Below are positions 1 to 8,751 of a DNA stretch of 64,000 nucleotides, piece by piece. The number at the start of each line of letters is the position of its first letter. Position 1 is the first letter of the stretch. The notes under the pieces were generated by a model. That model had not been told where the DNA came from, made no database searches, and saw nothing but the letters and a program-made list of their open reading frames with translations. The stretch comes from Phycisphaerales bacterium (GTDB lineage Bacteria > Planctomycetota > Phycisphaerae > Phycisphaerales > UBA1924), in contig JADLBU010000037.1 of assembly GCA_020847535.1 (NCBI GenBank), positions 1 to 64,000 on the forward strand, written 5' to 3'. The position numbers and the translations under genes were made by a program.

Positions 1-509
1 ATCGCGCCTCCCGTAGTAAGGGGGGTGGCGCGCACAAGGGGTGTAGATAGGGGCGGTTATTGGGACGCTTGCGCGGGAAAATCGTGAGGTGGAAGTGCTT
101 GGGGGAGTTGGGGTTAGGGTGGTTTTGTGCGGATTTTCTCGGGGAATTTTGGTGGTGGGGAGTGAGGGGGTGTTGGGTTGTGCGCGCGCTTTGATTGGTG
201 GTGGTTGTGAGGACGCGTGACATGAGGTGGCGAGCGGGGCCAAGCCATCAGGATCGGGGTCCGATCCTGATGGCACGGTTGATGGTGATGCCATCGGCCT
301 GCCTGATCCCAGTGCCACCGATGTGGCGCAGATCCACGTGCCACATCGGTCTGTGTGATCAACACACCCACCCAACCCCCAGCATCCCCACTCGATGCCT
401 TGGTGCCTTCTTCTCCATCGACAACGCACATCGCATCCAAGTGGCTACTCACCTGAGCTTGCGCTCGGGGCTCTCTTGTGCGTGGTGAATTCACTGCTTG
501 CGCCGGTGC
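1..509. other. Non-coding stretch with two strong hairpins
   Basis: I recognise no gene here. Open frames on both strands read as low-complexity shadows. Two inverted repeats stand out. The first is a perfect 13-bp stem at 245-257/261-273 with a 3-base loop; its arms read ccatcaggatcgg and its complement. The second is an 11-bp stem at 317-327/340-350 (accgatgtggc and its complement). Neither is followed by a T-run, so they are not obvious terminators. The stretch is downstream of the tlpA-like gene on the minus strand. Confidence 0.5.
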
Positions 510-1199
510 TCAGCGCGCCGTCTTTTCCTTCTTGTCGGCATCCTTCTTGGCCGGATCCTTCTTGGAATCCTTCTTGGACTTGTCGGACTGGCCGAGGGCT
601 TCGGCGAGCGGGGCATCGATGCGGGCGGGGTGGCCGATCCAGGCGATCTTGCCTTCGCGATCGACGAGGAAGGCGGCGGGGATACCGGTGCGACCCGCGG
701 GTTCCATCCAGTCCTTGACCATGGCGCGATCGGCATCGTACGCGACGGTGTATTCCATCTGGGAGCCGCGGGCCTTGACGAAGGATTCGAGCTTGGTGAG
801 GCGCTGATCGGAGCCGGATTCGGGCTTGCGCTCGCTGCCGGCAACCCCGATGATGGTGATGTCCTTGTGCTCCTTCTGGAGCTTGGTGAGGTGGGGGATG
901 CTGTCGAGACAGGGCTTGCACCAGGTGGCCCAGAACTCGACGACATAGACCTTGCCCTTCTCGAAGCCGGTGACTTCCTGGCCCTTGACCCACTTGGTCA
1001 CCTTGATGGCCGGCGCCTTGTCACCGACCTTCAGCGTCGGCTCCTTCTGGGGAGCGGTCGCAGGCGGCGCGACCTGCTTGCTGTCGGGCTTGATTTCGGG
1101 CTTGCTTGCCGGCTGCGCGAACGCGAGCCCCGCGGAGAGGATGAGCGTGAGGGCGATCGCGGATTTGAGGGCGATGGGGGTTGTGGGGGTGCGGTTCAT
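510..1199 (-). CDS. TlpA-like thioredoxin-domain protein (secreted)
   Basis: 229 residues. An N-terminal hydrophobic signal segment (about residues 10-28, ending AGLAFAQ) is followed by a Lys/Pro-rich linker. The thioredoxin-like fold has the redox motif W-C94-K-P-C97 and a cis-Pro region (TGIPAAFLVDREGKI). This is the layout of TlpA/ResA-type thiol-disulfide oxidoreductases acting outside the cytoplasmic membrane, for example in cytochrome c maturation or oxidative stress. The C-terminal 25 residues are a Lys/Asp-rich tail, unusual for the family. I chose the ATG at 1199 because it places the signal peptide at the N-terminus; a start at 1247 would add 16 residues before it. The gene is divergent from the GNAT gene. 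The substrate is unknown. Confidence 0.85.
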   Translation of the reverse strand: MNRTPTTPIALKSAIALTLILSAGLAFAQPASKPEIKPDSKQVAPPATAPQKEPTLKVGDKAPAIKVTKWVKGQEVTGFEKGKVYVVEFWATWCKPCLDSIPHLTKLQKEHKDITIIGVAGSERKPESGSDQRLTKLESFVKARGSQMEYTVAYDADRAMVKDWMEPAGRTGIPAAFLVDREGKIAWIGHPARIDAPLAEALGQSDKSKKDSKKDPAKKDADKKEKTAR

Positions 1200-1331
1200 G
1201 GGCCTGGGTCTCCGTGCGGGGCTGATCGCAAGAAAGGATGCACACACTATCGGCCGGATCGAATATCGTCTGTGACGCGAAGGACGGAACTAGTGTATTG
1301 CCGGGGGGCCCGGCGTGCCAGATAATCAGGT

Positions 1332-1910
1332 GTGGATGAACACATGCAAAGAGCAGGCGTATCCGAAGCCGGGACCGAGATCCGGCTTGTCGCGGCGAAC
1401 ACACCGGAACTGATCCCGGAGTTCCGGCGGCTGTGCGAGGAGTATCAGAAGAGTTTGCCGTTCAGTCTGTGCTTCCAGGGGTTTGATGCGGAGATGCGGG
1501 GGCTGCCGGGGAAATACGCCAGGCCGGGCGGGGCGATGTACGTGGCGATCGCGGGTGGGAGGGCGATCGGGTGCATCGCGATGCGGCCGCTGGATGCGGG
1601 AGGGAGTGGGGGTTGTGATGGTTGCGGGGGAGGTGGTGAGCGTGGGGTATGTGAGGTCGAGGTGGGGGTGTGCGAGATGAAGCGGCTGTATGTCGCGCCC
1701 GAGGGACGCGGCCGCGGTGTCGGGAAGATGCTCGCCGAGCGTCTGATCGCCGATGCGCGGGCGGCGGGGTATCAGCGCATGAAGCTGGATACGTCGAGCG
1801 ACATGCTGTCGGCGCAGCGGCTGTACCGATCGCTGGGCTTTGTAGAGACGGAGCGGTATAACGATGATCCGATGGAGGACACGTTGTACTTTGTGCTGGA
1901 GTTGGGGTGA
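1332..1910 (+). CDS. GNAT family N-acetyltransferase
   Basis: 192 residues from a GTG start at 1332; an ATG at 1344 (MQRAGV) is an alternative. Acetyl-CoA-binding motif A is clear (MKRLYVAPEGRGRGVGKML, pyrophosphate loop about residues 124-132). It is followed by the motif B region SAQRLYRSLGFVETERY. A Gly/Cys-rich insertion (about residues 90-112) sits between the central beta strands and is encoded by G-rich repetitive DNA. GNAT enzymes move an acetyl group from acetyl-CoA to an amine; the acceptor cannot be told from sequence. An octamer repeat array follows directly after the stop. Confidence 0.85.
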   Translation: MDEHMQRAGVSEAGTEIRLVAANTPELIPEFRRLCEEYQKSLPFSLCFQGFDAEMRGLPGKYARPGGAMYVAIAGGRAIGCIAMRPLDAGGSGGCDGCGGGGERGVCEVEVGVCEMKRLYVAPEGRGRGVGKMLAERLIADARAAGYQRMKLDTSSDMLSAQRLYRSLGFVETERYNDDPMEDTLYFVLELG

Positions 1911-1948
1911 GAGCGAGTGAGGGGATAGCGAGTGAGCGAGTGAGGGGC
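1911..1948. repeat. Octamer tandem array (GCGAGTGA family)
   Basis: Immediately after the GNAT stop codon the sequence reads as degenerate 8-base units of the type gcgagtga, with ggggata-type spacers. The same family recurs at 27615-27650, again directly after a stop codon. It is about 40 bases long and fills the gap between the convergent genes ending at 1910 and 1951. Confidence 0.65.
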
Positions 1949-1950
1949 CA

Positions 1951-3177
1951 TCAGAGGCCGCCGGGGCGGTAGTCGTTGAAGTTGGCATAGTCGCTGCGGC
2001 CGGGGGGCAATGAGGCGCGCTGGTCATCGGTGAGGATGGCGAGCAGCTTGCGGCGTGTTTCCTTGTCGAGCTCGTAGCGTTCCTGGCGGAGCTTGGTTAC
2101 GGGGTGCTCGGGGGGGAGTTTCCACTGCGCGTAGTAGTCGTTGTCATCGTGTGGCGGGGCTTTGCCCTGGGCGCGGAGGAGGCTGATCGGGCGATCTTCT
2201 TCTTCCTGGCGGCGGATGGCATCGGCCATGGATTTCTTCCATGGGGCGAGCCGCTCTGCGTACCAGGTTGAGAGTTCGTTGAGCTGGTTGAGCTGGGCGG
2301 TGGTGATGGTGTCGAGGTCCTTGGCGGCTTTGATGAGGGCTTCAGCGCGGGACTTGATCTCGGCGCGGGAGCTGGTGCGGTTCTCAAGCTGTTCACGGAG
2401 CTTGGCGGCGGGGTCGGGGGGGAGCTGGTCGGCGAGCTGGCGGGCGGTGCGCTCGTTGAGATCGCGGATGGCGATCCTGATGCGGAGGGCATCGAGGAAG
2501 ATGGATTCGGCGGCGGGGGGGTCGGACTTGATGAGCTCGTGGAAGCGGGGCTCGTTGTCCGTGATGAAGGCTTCGCGCTGGACGAGGAGGCGATCGAGGT
2601 CCTGGCTGTAGGCTTCGAGGATCTGGTCGGCGGCGGGTGAGAGGTCGGTGAGCTTGAGGTTGTTGACGATGCGGACGATGTCGATGTCCTCGCCGGTGAG
2701 CCGGCCGCCGAAGAGCTTCATGCGTCGGAGCTCGCGTTCGACGATGGGCCAGCGCTGTTCTTGTTCGCGCGTGAGGAGGGCCTTGAGGTCATCGACGAAG
2801 GCTCGCTTGAGTTCCTCGGACTCCGTGCCCCACTCCTGCATGTGCTTGGAGCCTTTGTTGAGACGGCCCGGATCGGCGTATATCTCCGACTCTTCCATGA
2901 TGTCGTACATCAATGTGCGGACTTTCTGGCCATCGCGGCGGACGGTCTGGGCGTAGCCCTCGTAGAGGTCGTACATGGCTTGGGTCTCGGCATCCTTGAG
3001 CTTGAGGACGCGGATGAAGACATCGAGATCGGAGCGTGAGAGTGAGGGTTCGAAAGAGGAATCGGAGAAGTAGGACATGGACATCGAGCCCTGGGCGTGG
3101 GCGGGGAGGTCGGGCAGGAGGAGGGCCAGGAAGAGGGAAATGGCTCGGGAAATGAGGGTGAAACGTGGGTGGGGCAT
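1951..3177 (-). CDS. Secreted hypothetical protein, helical/charged
   Basis: 408 residues. A signal peptide is visible (residues 1-29, ending LPDLPAHAQG), so the product is probably exported. The mature part is rich in Glu, Arg, Leu and Ala and reads as long helices (for example AEIKSRAEALIKAAKDLDTITTAQLNQLNEL), with no motif that I recognise. Two blocks are similar in style (residues about 50-170 and 230-330), each with runs like LTREQEQRW or LTDDQRASL. These resemble the TDEQ-type helices of periplasmic heat-shock and metal-sensing proteins, but this is weak. The gene is convergent with the GNAT gene and divergent from hutH. Function unknown. Confidence 0.75.
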   Translation of the reverse strand: MPHPRFTLISRAISLFLALLLPDLPAHAQGSMSMSYFSDSSFEPSLSRSDLDVFIRVLKLKDAETQAMYDLYEGYAQTVRRDGQKVRTLMYDIMEESEIYADPGRLNKGSKHMQEWGTESEELKRAFVDDLKALLTREQEQRWPIVERELRRMKLFGGRLTGEDIDIVRIVNNLKLTDLSPAADQILEAYSQDLDRLLVQREAFITDNEPRFHELIKSDPPAAESIFLDALRIRIAIRDLNERTARQLADQLPPDPAAKLREQLENRTSSRAEIKSRAEALIKAAKDLDTITTAQLNQLNELSTWYAERLAPWKKSMADAIRRQEEEDRPISLLRAQGKAPPHDDNDYYAQWKLPPEHPVTKLRQERYELDKETRRKLLAILTDDQRASLPPGRSDYANFNDYRPGGL

Positions 3178-3458
3178 TGTTTTACATAATCCAGATTATC
3201 GGACTTTGGGTCTGGAGAAGGCACTCGCCACGGGGGGCACGGAGGGCCACAGAGGGAGGGCGAGGAGGGGGAAGAAGATGAGGCCTGGGATGGATGGGTG
3301 GGTTGTCGCCATGCGCGTGTGCGGAACTGGAGCGTACTTGGAAGATCCCTGTGGGGCAATGGTGTCAAGTGTGGGGCGCATTGAGTGCGGGGGGCTGGAG
3401 AGTGGAAAGGCAGTTGAACGCGGAGGCGCGGAGAGGGGGAGGGGCTTAAAGTGGGCGC
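3178..3458. repeat. Spacer with nonamer repeat arrays upstream of hutH
   Basis: This is a divergent spacer. It holds two degenerate 9-base arrays: one at about 3227-3260 (ccacggggggcacggagg type) and one at about 3417-3437 (gaacgcggaggcgcgg). The second array runs into the purine-rich stretch at 3438-3444 that is the nearest Shine-Dalgarno-like sequence to the hutH ATG, although it lies about 14 bases upstream. An ATAATccagATTAT inverted repeat lies at about 3186-3199, just before the start of the minus-strand gene. Confidence 0.5.
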
Positions 3459-4994
3459 ATGGTGAACACTGTTGTGCTGGATGCGGAGGGGTTGAGTCTG
3501 GAGGCGGTTGAGGCTGTGGCTCGCGGGGGGGCGAGCGTGCGCGTTTCGGAGGCGGCTGGCGGGAGGATGAGGGAGTCGCGAGCGGTTGTGGAGGCGTGCC
3601 TGGGTGACGGGGAGGCGCATTACGGGATCAACACGGGGTTTGGATCGCTGTCGCGGCGGCGGATCGGGGCGGGGGATCTGGCGGACTTGCAGCGGAACCT
3701 GGTGCGATCGCATTCGGCGGGGGTGGGAGCGAACCTGCCGCGGGATGTGGTGCGGGGGATGATGCTGCTGCTCGCGGCTTCGCTGTGCCGGGGGGTTTCT
3801 GGGGCGAGGCCGGTGATCGCGGAGACGCTGGCGAGCATGCTGAATGCTGGGATCACTCCGGCGGTGCCGGAGGTGGGATCGGTGGGCGCTTCGGGGGACC
3901 TGGCGCCGCTGGCGCATTGCGCACTGGGGTGCATCGGTGAGGGGATGGTGTTGACGGAGGGTGGGGTCGAGCCGGCGGGGGAGGCGATGGGGCGGGCGGG
4001 GATTGCTCCCTTGGTGCTGGAGGCCAAGGAGGGGCTGGCGATGATCAATGGGACGCACCTGATGGCAGCGCAGGGGGCGCTGTTGTGCGTGGATGCGGAG
4101 CGGTTGTTTGATGCGGCGGTGATGGCGGCGGGGATGTCGATCGATGCGTGCCGGGCGACGGATGCGTTTCTGGATGAGCGGGTGTACGAGGTGCGTGGGC
4201 AGCCGGGTCCACGGCGGGTCGCGGAATCGATGCGGGGGTGGCTTGCAGGGAGCGAGGTGCTGGTATCGCACCGGGAGAACGATCCGCGGGTGCAGGATCC
4301 GTATTCGTTCCGGTGCTCGGCGATGGTGCTGGGGTCGGCGCTGGATGCGATCGATTATGTAAAGCAGGCGATCGGGCGGGAGCTGTCGGCGGTCACGGAC
4401 AATCCGCTAGTGTTTCCGGGGGCTGGCGGCGTGGGGGAGGCGGTGGGGAGCATTGTGTCGGCGGGGAATTTCCATGGGATGCCCTTGGCGATCCCGCTGG
4501 ATGTGATGACGATCTCGCTATCGCATATCGCGGGAATTGCGGAGCGTCGGGTGTTCTGGATGCTGTCGGCGGTCGAGAAGGAGAGCGAACTCCCCCACTA
4601 CCTGACGCCGATCCCGGCGTTGAATTCGGGGTTGATGATCGCGCAGTACACCGCGGCGGCGTGCTGCAATGAGATCATCGGGCTGGCGAACCCGGCGAGC
4701 GTGGCGAATATCTCGACGAGCGCGGGGATTGAGGATTACAACTCGTTTGGTCCGCGGAGCGCAGCCAAGGCTCGGCGGGCGATGGAGCTCGCGACCAATG
4801 TGGTGGGGATCGAGCTGTTGTGCGCTGCCCAGGGGATCGAGTACCACCGGCCCCTCAAGACGGGGCAGATGCTCGAGCGGGTGCACGCTCAGATTCGTGC
4901 GGTGGTGCCGAAGCTTGAGGGGGATCGGCCGTTGGCGCCTGATATTGCCCGGCTGGCGGAACTGGTGGCGAGTGCCGCTTTGTTGCCGCGATGA
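3459..4994 (+). CDS. hutH: Histidine ammonia-lyase
   Basis: 511 residues, the usual length. It catalyses L-histidine to trans-urocanate plus ammonia, the first step of histidine degradation, in the cytoplasm. The tripeptide that cyclises to the MIO electrophile is present as A144-S145-G146 in GSVGASGDLAPLAH. Other family signatures are YGINTGFGSL near the N-terminus, NPLVF in TDNPLVFPGAG, and the C-terminal LCAAQGIEYHRPLKTG region. The start at the ATG (MVNTVVLDAEGLSLE) matches the family N-terminus. hutU follows 204 bases downstream on the same strand. hutI and hutG are not in the window, so the rest of the pathway must lie elsewhere. Confidence 0.96.
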   Translation: MVNTVVLDAEGLSLEAVEAVARGGASVRVSEAAGGRMRESRAVVEACLGDGEAHYGINTGFGSLSRRRIGAGDLADLQRNLVRSHSAGVGANLPRDVVRGMMLLLAASLCRGVSGARPVIAETLASMLNAGITPAVPEVGSVGASGDLAPLAHCALGCIGEGMVLTEGGVEPAGEAMGRAGIAPLVLEAKEGLAMINGTHLMAAQGALLCVDAERLFDAAVMAAGMSIDACRATDAFLDERVYEVRGQPGPRRVAESMRGWLAGSEVLVSHRENDPRVQDPYSFRCSAMVLGSALDAIDYVKQAIGRELSAVTDNPLVFPGAGGVGEAVGSIVSAGNFHGMPLAIPLDVMTISLSHIAGIAERRVFWMLSAVEKESELPHYLTPIPALNSGLMIAQYTAAACCNEIIGLANPASVANISTSAGIEDYNSFGPRSAAKARRAMELATNVVGIELLCAAQGIEYHRPLKTGQMLERVHAQIRAVVPKLEGDRPLAPDIARLAELVASAALLPR

Positions 4995-5198
4995 GATTGG
5001 AAAAGAGGAGTCGATGAAGAAGAAGGCAACGAGGCATCAAGGCATCGAGTGGGGGCAAAAGTCAAGATGAAATGATGCGAACACGATGCGACCGGGAGTG
5101 ATCGGGGAATTCCCCGAGGGGAGCGGATGAGCACTTGTTCATGCGGATGCGGCGCGTTAGGCTCGGGTGTGAGCAGGATCTGACCGAGGAATGGGCCA
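4995..5198. repeat. hutH-hutU spacer with octamer array and palindrome
   Basis: After the hutH stop there is a degenerate 8-base array at about 5027-5055 (aggcaacg, aggcatca, aggcatcg). The same AGGCATCG family appears at about 13576-13616 and 27672-27704. At 5102-5117 there is a perfect 16-base palindrome (tcggggaattccccga), which could be a protein-binding site for hutU regulation. No gene is visible. Confidence 0.5.
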
Positions 5199-6923
5199 AT
5201 GACACGCATGCACGCTCGTCCTAAATCACACACGACTCCTCGCACCCCCACCACTACTCGAATGGGCACGCAGCATCGCGCGGGGGTTGTGCATGCGCCG
5301 CGGGGAAATGAGAGGACATGCGCTTCGTGGCAGATCGAGGCGGCGATGCGGATGCTGATGAACAACCTGGATCCGGAGGTCGCCGAGCGGCCTGAGGATC
5401 TGGTGGTGTACGGGGGCCGGGGGCAGGCGGTGCGATCGTGGGAGGCGTTTGATGCGATCGTGGAGACGCTGCGGCGGCTCAAGGCGGATGAGACGCTTTT
5501 GGTGCAGTCGGGCAAGCCGGTGGGTGTGGTGCGGACGCACGAGGATGCGCCGAGGGTGCTGATTGCGAACAGCAACCTGGTGCCGCACTGGGCGACCCAG
5601 CAGAACTTTGATGCGCTGGCGAGCCAGGGGTTGATGATGTACGGCCAGATGACGGCCGGATCGTGGATTTACATTGGGACGCAGGGGATTCTGCAGGGGA
5701 CGTACGAGACGTTCGCGGAGCTGGCGCGGCAGCATTTCGGCGGGACGCTGGAAGGTCGGCTGTGCGTAACGGCGGGGTGCGGCGGGATGGGGGGCGCCCA
5801 GCCCTTGTCGGTGACGATGAACGGGGGTGTGTGCCTGATCGCCGATGTCGATCACTCGCGGTTGGCCAGGCGTGTGAAGGATCGCTATTTGGACAAGATC
5901 GTGGAGGGGCTGGATCACGCGATCGATGCAGCGCTGAAGGCCAAGGAGGCGCGGCAGGCGGTGTCGATCGGTGTGCACTGCAACGCGGTGGAACTGCTGG
6001 GGCGATTGATTGATCGCGGGATCACTCCCGATGCGCTGACGGACCAGACCAGCGCGCATGATGTGCTGCATTATGTGCCGGCGGAGATGACCAGCGATGA
6101 GGCGGAGGTGATGCGCCGGCGATTCCCCGAGGAGTATGAGCACTTGTCCTTGGGGACGATGGAGCGGCATGTGCGGCAGATGGTGGAGCTGCAGGGCCGG
6201 GGGGCGATCACTTTTGATTATGGAAACAACATCCGGCAGCGGGCTTTTGATTATGGGTTCCAGGAGGCGTTCAGCTTCCCGGGGTTCGTGCCGGCGTTCA
6301 TTCGGCCTCAGTTCTGCGAGGGTCGCGGGCCGTTCCGGTGGGTGGCGCTGTCGGGGGATCCTGAGGATATCTATGTGACGGATCGGGCGCTCTTGGAGGC
6401 GTTCCCGGAGAACGAGGGGCTGCACCGGTGGCTGACGATGGCGCGGGACCGGGTTGCGTTCCAGGGGTTGCCAGCGCGGATCTGCTGGCTGGGGTATCGT
6501 GAGCGCGACAAGGCGGGGTTGATCTTCAATGAGCTGGTGCGGACGGGGAAGGTGAAGGCGCCGATTGTGATCGGGCGCGATCACCTGGATTGCGGATCGG
6601 TCGCTTCACCGAACCGGGAGACCGAGGGGATGAAGGATGGATCGGATGCGATCAGCGATTGGGCGATCCTGAACGCGCTGGTGAACACGGCGAGCGGGGC
6701 ATCGTGGGTGAGCTTCCATCATGGGGGCGGTGTGGGGATCGGGTTCAGCCAGCACGCGGGGCAGGTGATTGTCGCGGATGGGACGGAGGCGGCAGCGCGG
6801 AGATTGGAGCGGGTTTTGACGAATGATCCGGCGATGGGTGTGTTCCGGCATGCGGATGCGGGGTATGGGGAGGCTTGGGTGTGTGCGCGGGAGCGGGGGG
6901 CGGATGTGCCGATGGGAGGGTGA
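5199..6923 (+). CDS. hutU: Urocanate hydratase
   Basis: 574 residues. It hydrates urocanate to 4-imidazolone-5-propionate using tightly bound NAD+, the second step of histidine degradation. Family signatures are plain: [20 protein letters not shown], the NAD-binding region [25 protein letters not shown], and the C-terminal [19 protein letters not shown]. The start at 5199 has a GAGGA Shine-Dalgarno sequence at 5186-5190. A later ATG at 5262 lacks one but would remove a Thr/Pro-rich N-terminal extension not typical of the family. It probably forms one unit with hutH. Six heptamer repeats follow nine bases after the stop. Confidence 0.95.
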   Translation: MTRMHARPKSHTTPRTPTTTRMGTQHRAGVVHAPRGNERTCASWQIEAAMRMLMNNLDPEVAERPEDLVVYGGRGQAVRSWEAFDAIVETLRRLKADETLLVQSGKPVGVVRTHEDAPRVLIANSNLVPHWATQQNFDALASQGLMMYGQMTAGSWIYIGTQGILQGTYETFAELARQHFGGTLEGRLCVTAGCGGMGGAQPLSVTMNGGVCLIADVDHSRLARRVKDRYLDKIVEGLDHAIDAALKAKEARQAVSIGVHCNAVELLGRLIDRGITPDALTDQTSAHDVLHYVPAEMTSDEAEVMRRRFPEEYEHLSLGTMERHVRQMVELQGRGAITFDYGNNIRQRAFDYGFQEAFSFPGFVPAFIRPQFCEGRGPFRWVALSGDPEDIYVTDRALLEAFPENEGLHRWLTMARDRVAFQGLPARICWLGYRERDKAGLIFNELVRTGKVKAPIVIGRDHLDCGSVASPNRETEGMKDGSDAISDWAILNALVNTASGASWVSFHHGGGVGIGFSQHAGQVIVADGTEAAARRLERVLTNDPAMGVFRHADAGYGEAWVCARERGADVPMGG

Positions 6924-6931
6924 GAACGGAA

Positions 6932-6973
6932 GGCACTGGGGACTGGGCACTGGGGACTGGGCATTGGGCACTG
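6932..6973. repeat. Six-unit heptamer array (STRR-like)
   Basis: Exactly six 7-base units follow the hutU stop: ggcactg, gggactg, ggcactg, gggactg, ggcattg, ggcactg. Unit length and base pattern resemble the short tandemly repeated repetitive (STRR) heptamers of cyanobacteria. A second six-unit array with the same terminal unit (ggcactg) lies at 58905-58946. Confidence 0.85.
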
Positions 6974-7018
6974 GTTTCAATTCAGCGAGCCGGTGGGTGT
7001 GGGTGCGTGGATGACCAC

Positions 7019-7525
7019 CTAGGCGCGATCGCGCAATTGCTTGATTGCCTTGAGTTGCAGCAGTGACTCGGCATCCTTGGCTCGCTTGATGTACTCTTTG
7101 ATACGGATCAGGTCATCGAGGGCGATTGTTCGGATCACCAGCAAGCCGATCTCGTATTCTTCCGCACGTGGGATGATCGCCTCATAGCCGCCGACTGGTT
7201 CGAGCTCGCCGAGAAGGTCAATATCGCCGAGCTTTGTTGTCAACGTGAAATTGAGGCCCGCGGTGATGGTTGGTGCATCGAGCTTGAATGGAAGCCCGGG
7301 TGGTACGCCGCGCAGGGCGGGATTGAGCGGAGCAATCGCGGCGGCGAGCCTCGTGATGTTGTCGGGTGTTCGGCGATAGCAGAGGTCAATGTCGTAGGTG
7401 AGGCGGGGGCTGCCCATGATTGCCTCGGCGATGCCACCGACGATCAGGTATTCGACTTGATGGTCGGCCAGGATGGCCGCCAGCCGCTCGATGTTACTTT
7501 GAGGTTCGGCGTCGTGCGTGCGCAT
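7019..7525 (-). CDS. Nucleotidyltransferase-fold protein, possible toxin
   Basis: 168 residues. The N-terminal half carries the nucleotidyltransferase signature: VEYLIVGGIAEAIMG, then SPRLTYDIDL, with the two metal-binding Asp residues in the D-I-D motif. A further acidic segment reads LGDIDLLGE. This matches minimal MNT/AbiEii-like nucleotidyltransferases, several of which act as toxins or as AMPylating antitoxins. It overlaps by 32 bases the small upstream gene on the same strand, the arrangement of a two-gene toxin-antitoxin unit. Which partner is toxic cannot be told from sequence. Confidence 0.75.
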   Translation of the reverse strand: MRTHDAEPQSNIERLAAILADHQVEYLIVGGIAEAIMGSPRLTYDIDLCYRRTPDNITRLAAAIAPLNPALRGVPPGLPFKLDAPTITAGLNFTLTTKLGDIDLLGELEPVGGYEAIIPRAEEYEIGLLVIRTIALDDLIRIKEYIKRAKDAESLLQLKAIKQLRDRA

Positions 7526-7703
7526 GGATCCACTTTATCTCGCGAGCCCATCGCTCCATCTTGCGGACTCGCTGGGTGGGGGTGAGGCGGAGGTTTTCGG
7601 CGATCAGTGAAAGATCCACACCGTCGGAATTCTGGCTGTTGCGTACCCAGTCGGTCGCTGGGCTAGTTTCGCGTGGTGAAGGTGTCGAGGCGTGACCGGG
7701 CAT
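7494..7703 (-). CDS. Small partner protein of the nucleotidyltransferase
   Basis: 69 residues. The central segment DGVDLSLIAENLRLTPTQRVRKMERW is the conserved part. I recall short proteins with a VDLSLI...LTPxERL core lying upstream of similar nucleotidyltransferases in planctomycetes and other bacteria. The stop lies inside the downstream nucleotidyltransferase gene (32-base overlap), so translation is probably coupled. The start at 7703 is the best ATG; the first 20 residues are Pro/Ser/Thr-rich and may be disordered. Role as antitoxin or partner is inferred from context only. Confidence 0.6.
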   Translation of the reverse strand: MPGHASTPSPRETSPATDWVRNSQNSDGVDLSLIAENLRLTPTQRVRKMERWAREIKWIHAHARRRTSK

Positions 7704-7750
7704 GCGGTCATTGTATCGGGTGGCGTGGGCTTGGTTGCTAGACTGTCGTC

Positions 7751-8485
7751 GTGATACGGATGGAACCGGTTGATTCGGTGATGGTGATTCGTCTGGACCG
7801 GGCGGAGAAGCGCAATGCGCTGACGGTGGGGATGTTGAAGTCGCTGGGTCAGGCGCTGGATAACTCGATGAGCGCGGGGGCGGTGGTGGTGTCGGGGGTC
7901 GGGGATGTGTTTTGCGCGGGGTTTGATCTTTCGGCGTGCAGGGATGATGCGGGGGTATTGGGGGCGTTGCTTACGGGGTTGGCGGCGGTGTGTCGGGGGA
8001 TGCGGGGGCATCCCGCGCCGGTGGTGGTGAGCGCGCATGGGGCGGCGATCGCGGGGGGGTGTGCGATGGTGGCGGCGGCGGACATCGCGGTGACGGATGG
8101 GGGCGCGAAGATCGGGTATCCGGTGGTGAGGCTTGGCGTATCGCCGGCGGTGTCGGGGCCGATGTTGAGGGTGGGGATCGGGGATGGGCGGGCGCGGGAG
8201 CGGATGCTGGATTCGGGGTTGATTGATGGGTGGGGTGCGAAGCGGATGGGGTTGGTGCATGAGTGTGTCAAGACGGCCGCGGAGTGTGAGGCGAGGGGGA
8301 TCGAGATTGCAAGGGGGCTGGCGGAGAAGCCTCGGCACGCGATCGGGTATACGAAGGCGTGGTTGAATGAGGTGGATGGGTCGATGGATGAGGCGAGGCT
8401 GGAGGCGGGGCTCTTGGCATCGCTCTCGCGGGTGGGGTCGGCGGAGGAGCGGGAGCTTTTGGACCAGGTGTGGAAGAAGGCGTAG
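7751..8485 (+). CDS. Crotonase-family protein, atypical active site
   Basis: 244 residues from a GTG start. The fold signatures are an N-terminal RLDRAEKRNAL, the acyl-CoA pocket segment VFCAGFDLSA, and the oxyanion-hole motif HGAAIAGGCAMVAAAD. The two catalytic Glu positions of enoyl-CoA hydratase are not conserved: the segment reads GAKIGYPVVRLGVSPAV, with Val where QPE has Glu. It may therefore be another crotonase-fold enzyme (isomerase, thioesterase or hydrolase) rather than a fatty-acid hydratase. A second crotonase follows 266 bases downstream; the two are paralogues. Confidence 0.8.
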   Translation: MIRMEPVDSVMVIRLDRAEKRNALTVGMLKSLGQALDNSMSAGAVVVSGVGDVFCAGFDLSACRDDAGVLGALLTGLAAVCRGMRGHPAPVVVSAHGAAIAGGCAMVAAADIAVTDGGAKIGYPVVRLGVSPAVSGPMLRVGIGDGRARERMLDSGLIDGWGAKRMGLVHECVKTAAECEARGIEIARGLAEKPRHAIGYTKAWLNEVDGSMDEARLEAGLLASLSRVGSAEERELLDQVWKKA

Positions 8486-8751
8486 GGCCGATTTGAGATC
8501 TGAAGTTGCTCTCTATGAATGTCTGGGTTGAAGTCTTTCGTCTGGGTCGATCGTTGTTCGTCCGCCCTCCGGGCGGGATGTCTTTGAGGGTTGCTTCCAT
8601 GGGCTGAAGCCCCTGGCAACGGTCGTAGCCCTCCGGGCCAAGAACGTGAATACAACAGGGCAACCTGAAGCGTCGGGGCAAGTCAACCTGAAGTGTCAGC
8701 ACAACAACCTGAAGCTTCGGAACTGGGCGTGCGATCGAGGTGGAGCGCGGC
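8486..8751. repeat. Repeat-rich spacer between the two crotonases
   Basis: No gene is seen. At 8490-8505 there is a short gatttgagatctgaag sequence of the GAGATTT heptamer family. Small hairpins follow, including ccgccc-tcc-gggcgg near 8560-8580 and gccc-tcc-gggc near 8630. Between about 8660 and 8720 the unit caacctgaagcgtcgg is repeated three times with variation (…gaagtgtcag, …gaagcttcgg). These look like dispersed intergenic repeats. Confidence 0.55.

Noticed and set aside
5102-5117. Palindrome as a transcription terminator of hutH
   Set aside because: A continuous 16-base palindrome without a loop or following T-run is more like a protein-binding site.
6932-6973. CRISPR array
   Set aside because: Units are 7 bases with no spacers between repeats. 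No array with 25-40-base repeats and unique spacers, and no cas genes, were seen in the window.
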